Notes under the pieces: model-generated
Told to the model about the DNA's origin: nothing
Database searches by the model: none
The model's input: the letters and a program-made list of their open reading frames with translations, nothing else
Source: Candidatus Endomicrobiellum basalitermitum
GTDB taxonomy: Bacteria > Elusimicrobiota > Endomicrobiia > Endomicrobiales > Endomicrobiaceae
Reading direction: 5' to 3'
Length of the DNA: 64,000 nt
Assembly (NCBI GenBank): GCA_031282525.1
Contig: JAITDN010000003.1
Coordinates: 248,001-312,000, forward strand
In this document: piece after piece, positions 63,303 to 64,000 of the stretch
How the letters are laid out: the number at the start of each line of letters is the position of its first letter
How positions within the stretch are numbered: position 1 is the stretch's first letter
Translations under genes and position numbers: made by a program

Positions 63303-64000
63303 TTAATATATATCCACATTCTTTTTCATATCTTCAAAAGAATCACCACCAAATTTCTCTTTTAAAGCTTTTGCCAGTTCAATAGCAACTGCAGCTTCTG
63401 CTACAATACCTGCCGCTGGAACTGCACATACATCGCTCCTTATAGACGACTCAGCTTTAGCAGATTGTTTCGTAACAAGGTTTACAGAGTTTAGTGGTTT
63501 GCTAAGCGAAGGAATAGCTTTCATGGTACATGTAATAACAAGAGGTTCTCCATTACTCATGCCTCCTTCTATACCGCCAGCCATATTCGTAGTTCTGTGA
63601 AATCCTTTTACTTTATTGTAAAAAATTTCATCCTGTGAAAAAGAACCGAAAAGTGAAGCAAGTTTTGTTCCTGCTCCAAACTAAACAGCTTTTATAGCCT
63701 GAATTGAAATCAAACTCTGCGCAAGTCGACCATCAAGTTTTAAATCCCATTGCGTATGACTTCCAAGACCTACTGGAACATTGTTAATCACAACAGTAAT
63801 CTTACCACCCAAAGTGTCACCTTTTCGCGCCCAGTCTTTTTTATTAATTTAACCATTTTCCTACTAGCATTTGCATCCGGGATACCTAACATAAGAAACT
63901 TCCGTGTTAAATCGCACATCACCTTCCTTAATAGAAGACATATTGGCCAAAATATTTCCTATCTGTACCGTGTAAGACATTATGCTTATTCCAAACGCTT
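63303..64000 (-). pseudogene. aroC: Chorismate synthase, broken (partial at window edge)
   Basis: The last 93 codons are open (MAGGIEGGMSNGEP to KKNVDIY) and carry the SDVCAVPAAGIVAEA signature. Upstream the same frame has a TAG (IKAV, stop, FGAGTKLASL), and near 63800-63880 small shifts split [14 protein letters not shown] from [14 protein letters not shown]. Conserved parts such as [19 protein letters not shown] are still readable, so the loss is recent. Chorismate synthase makes the common precursor of aromatic amino acids and folate. The 5' end is outside the window. Confidence 0.88.

Noticed and set aside
1-64000. CRISPR array, rRNA operon, insertion sequence or prophage
   Set aside because: No regularly spaced repeats, rRNA segments, transposase genes or phage genes were seen anywhere in the window.

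Overview
The window is about 64 kb of very AT-rich bacterial DNA with small, tightly packed housekeeping operons separated by long, non-coding, decaying spacers. The gene set fits a reduced, anaerobic, Gram-negative-type endosymbiont: rubrerythrin, superoxide reductase and rubredoxin, a class 1B dihydroorotate dehydrogenase, outer-membrane-type secreted proteins, and many frameshifted genes. It most resembles the Elusimicrobia lineage of termite-gut flagellate symbionts ('Candidatus Endomicrobium'-like). That placement is inferred from gene content and protein style, not from a search. Every intact protein gene except one (a TrmH/SpoU methyltransferase at 53675-54430) lies on the minus strand, so the minus strand is probably the leading strand here.

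Layout, read in the direction of transcription (high to low coordinates). (1) 64000-59556: broken aroC and aroK, a secreted beta-barrel-like protein, accA, fba and a small membrane protein. (2) 59118-55165: an oxygen-defence and Fe-S block (rubredoxin, an IscS-like protein, IscU, a Cys-rich mini-protein, superoxide reductase, rubrerythrin) with a broken secreted-protein gene and a broken methyltransferase gene. (3) 54430-38830: trmH(+), rlmN, nusB, ligA, a DUF362 ferredoxin protein, recX, purH, lipA, mfd, clpB. (4) 38658-34080: tRNA-Arg and tRNA-His behind a good promoter, broken cinA and Nudix genes, a BI-1-like membrane protein, engB, a repeat surface protein and exonuclease III. (5) 33729-14436: a nucleotide-synthesis supercluster of purC, a double-PurS gene, purL, purQ, an LtaS-like sulfatase, purD, purE, pyrB, pyrC, pyrK, a gene remnant, pyrD, pyrF, a LysE-PyrE fusion, purM, purN and purB. 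(6) 14279-1: tRNA-Val, def, fmt, trxA, trxB, polA, coaE, rho, rpmE, prfA, prmC, murA, rpsB, tsf and the start of pyrH.

Together the genes give most of de novo IMP synthesis (purF and purK are not in the window) and UMP synthesis from carbamoyl phosphate (carAB are not in the window), with translation and DNA-repair housekeeping. Shikimate-pathway steps, CinA and other accessory functions are decaying.

The most notable observations are as follows. The IscS-like protein has lost its PLP lysine and several other PLP-contacting residues but keeps its catalytic cysteine and sits beside an intact IscU. A LysE-type membrane transporter domain is fused in frame to orotate phosphoribosyltransferase. 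Thioredoxin carries a fresh 48-nt tandem duplication. Poly-G tracts of 8-9 nt stand at or near the ribosome-binding sites of three genes. A two-domain PurS looks like a split piece of a longer PurL.
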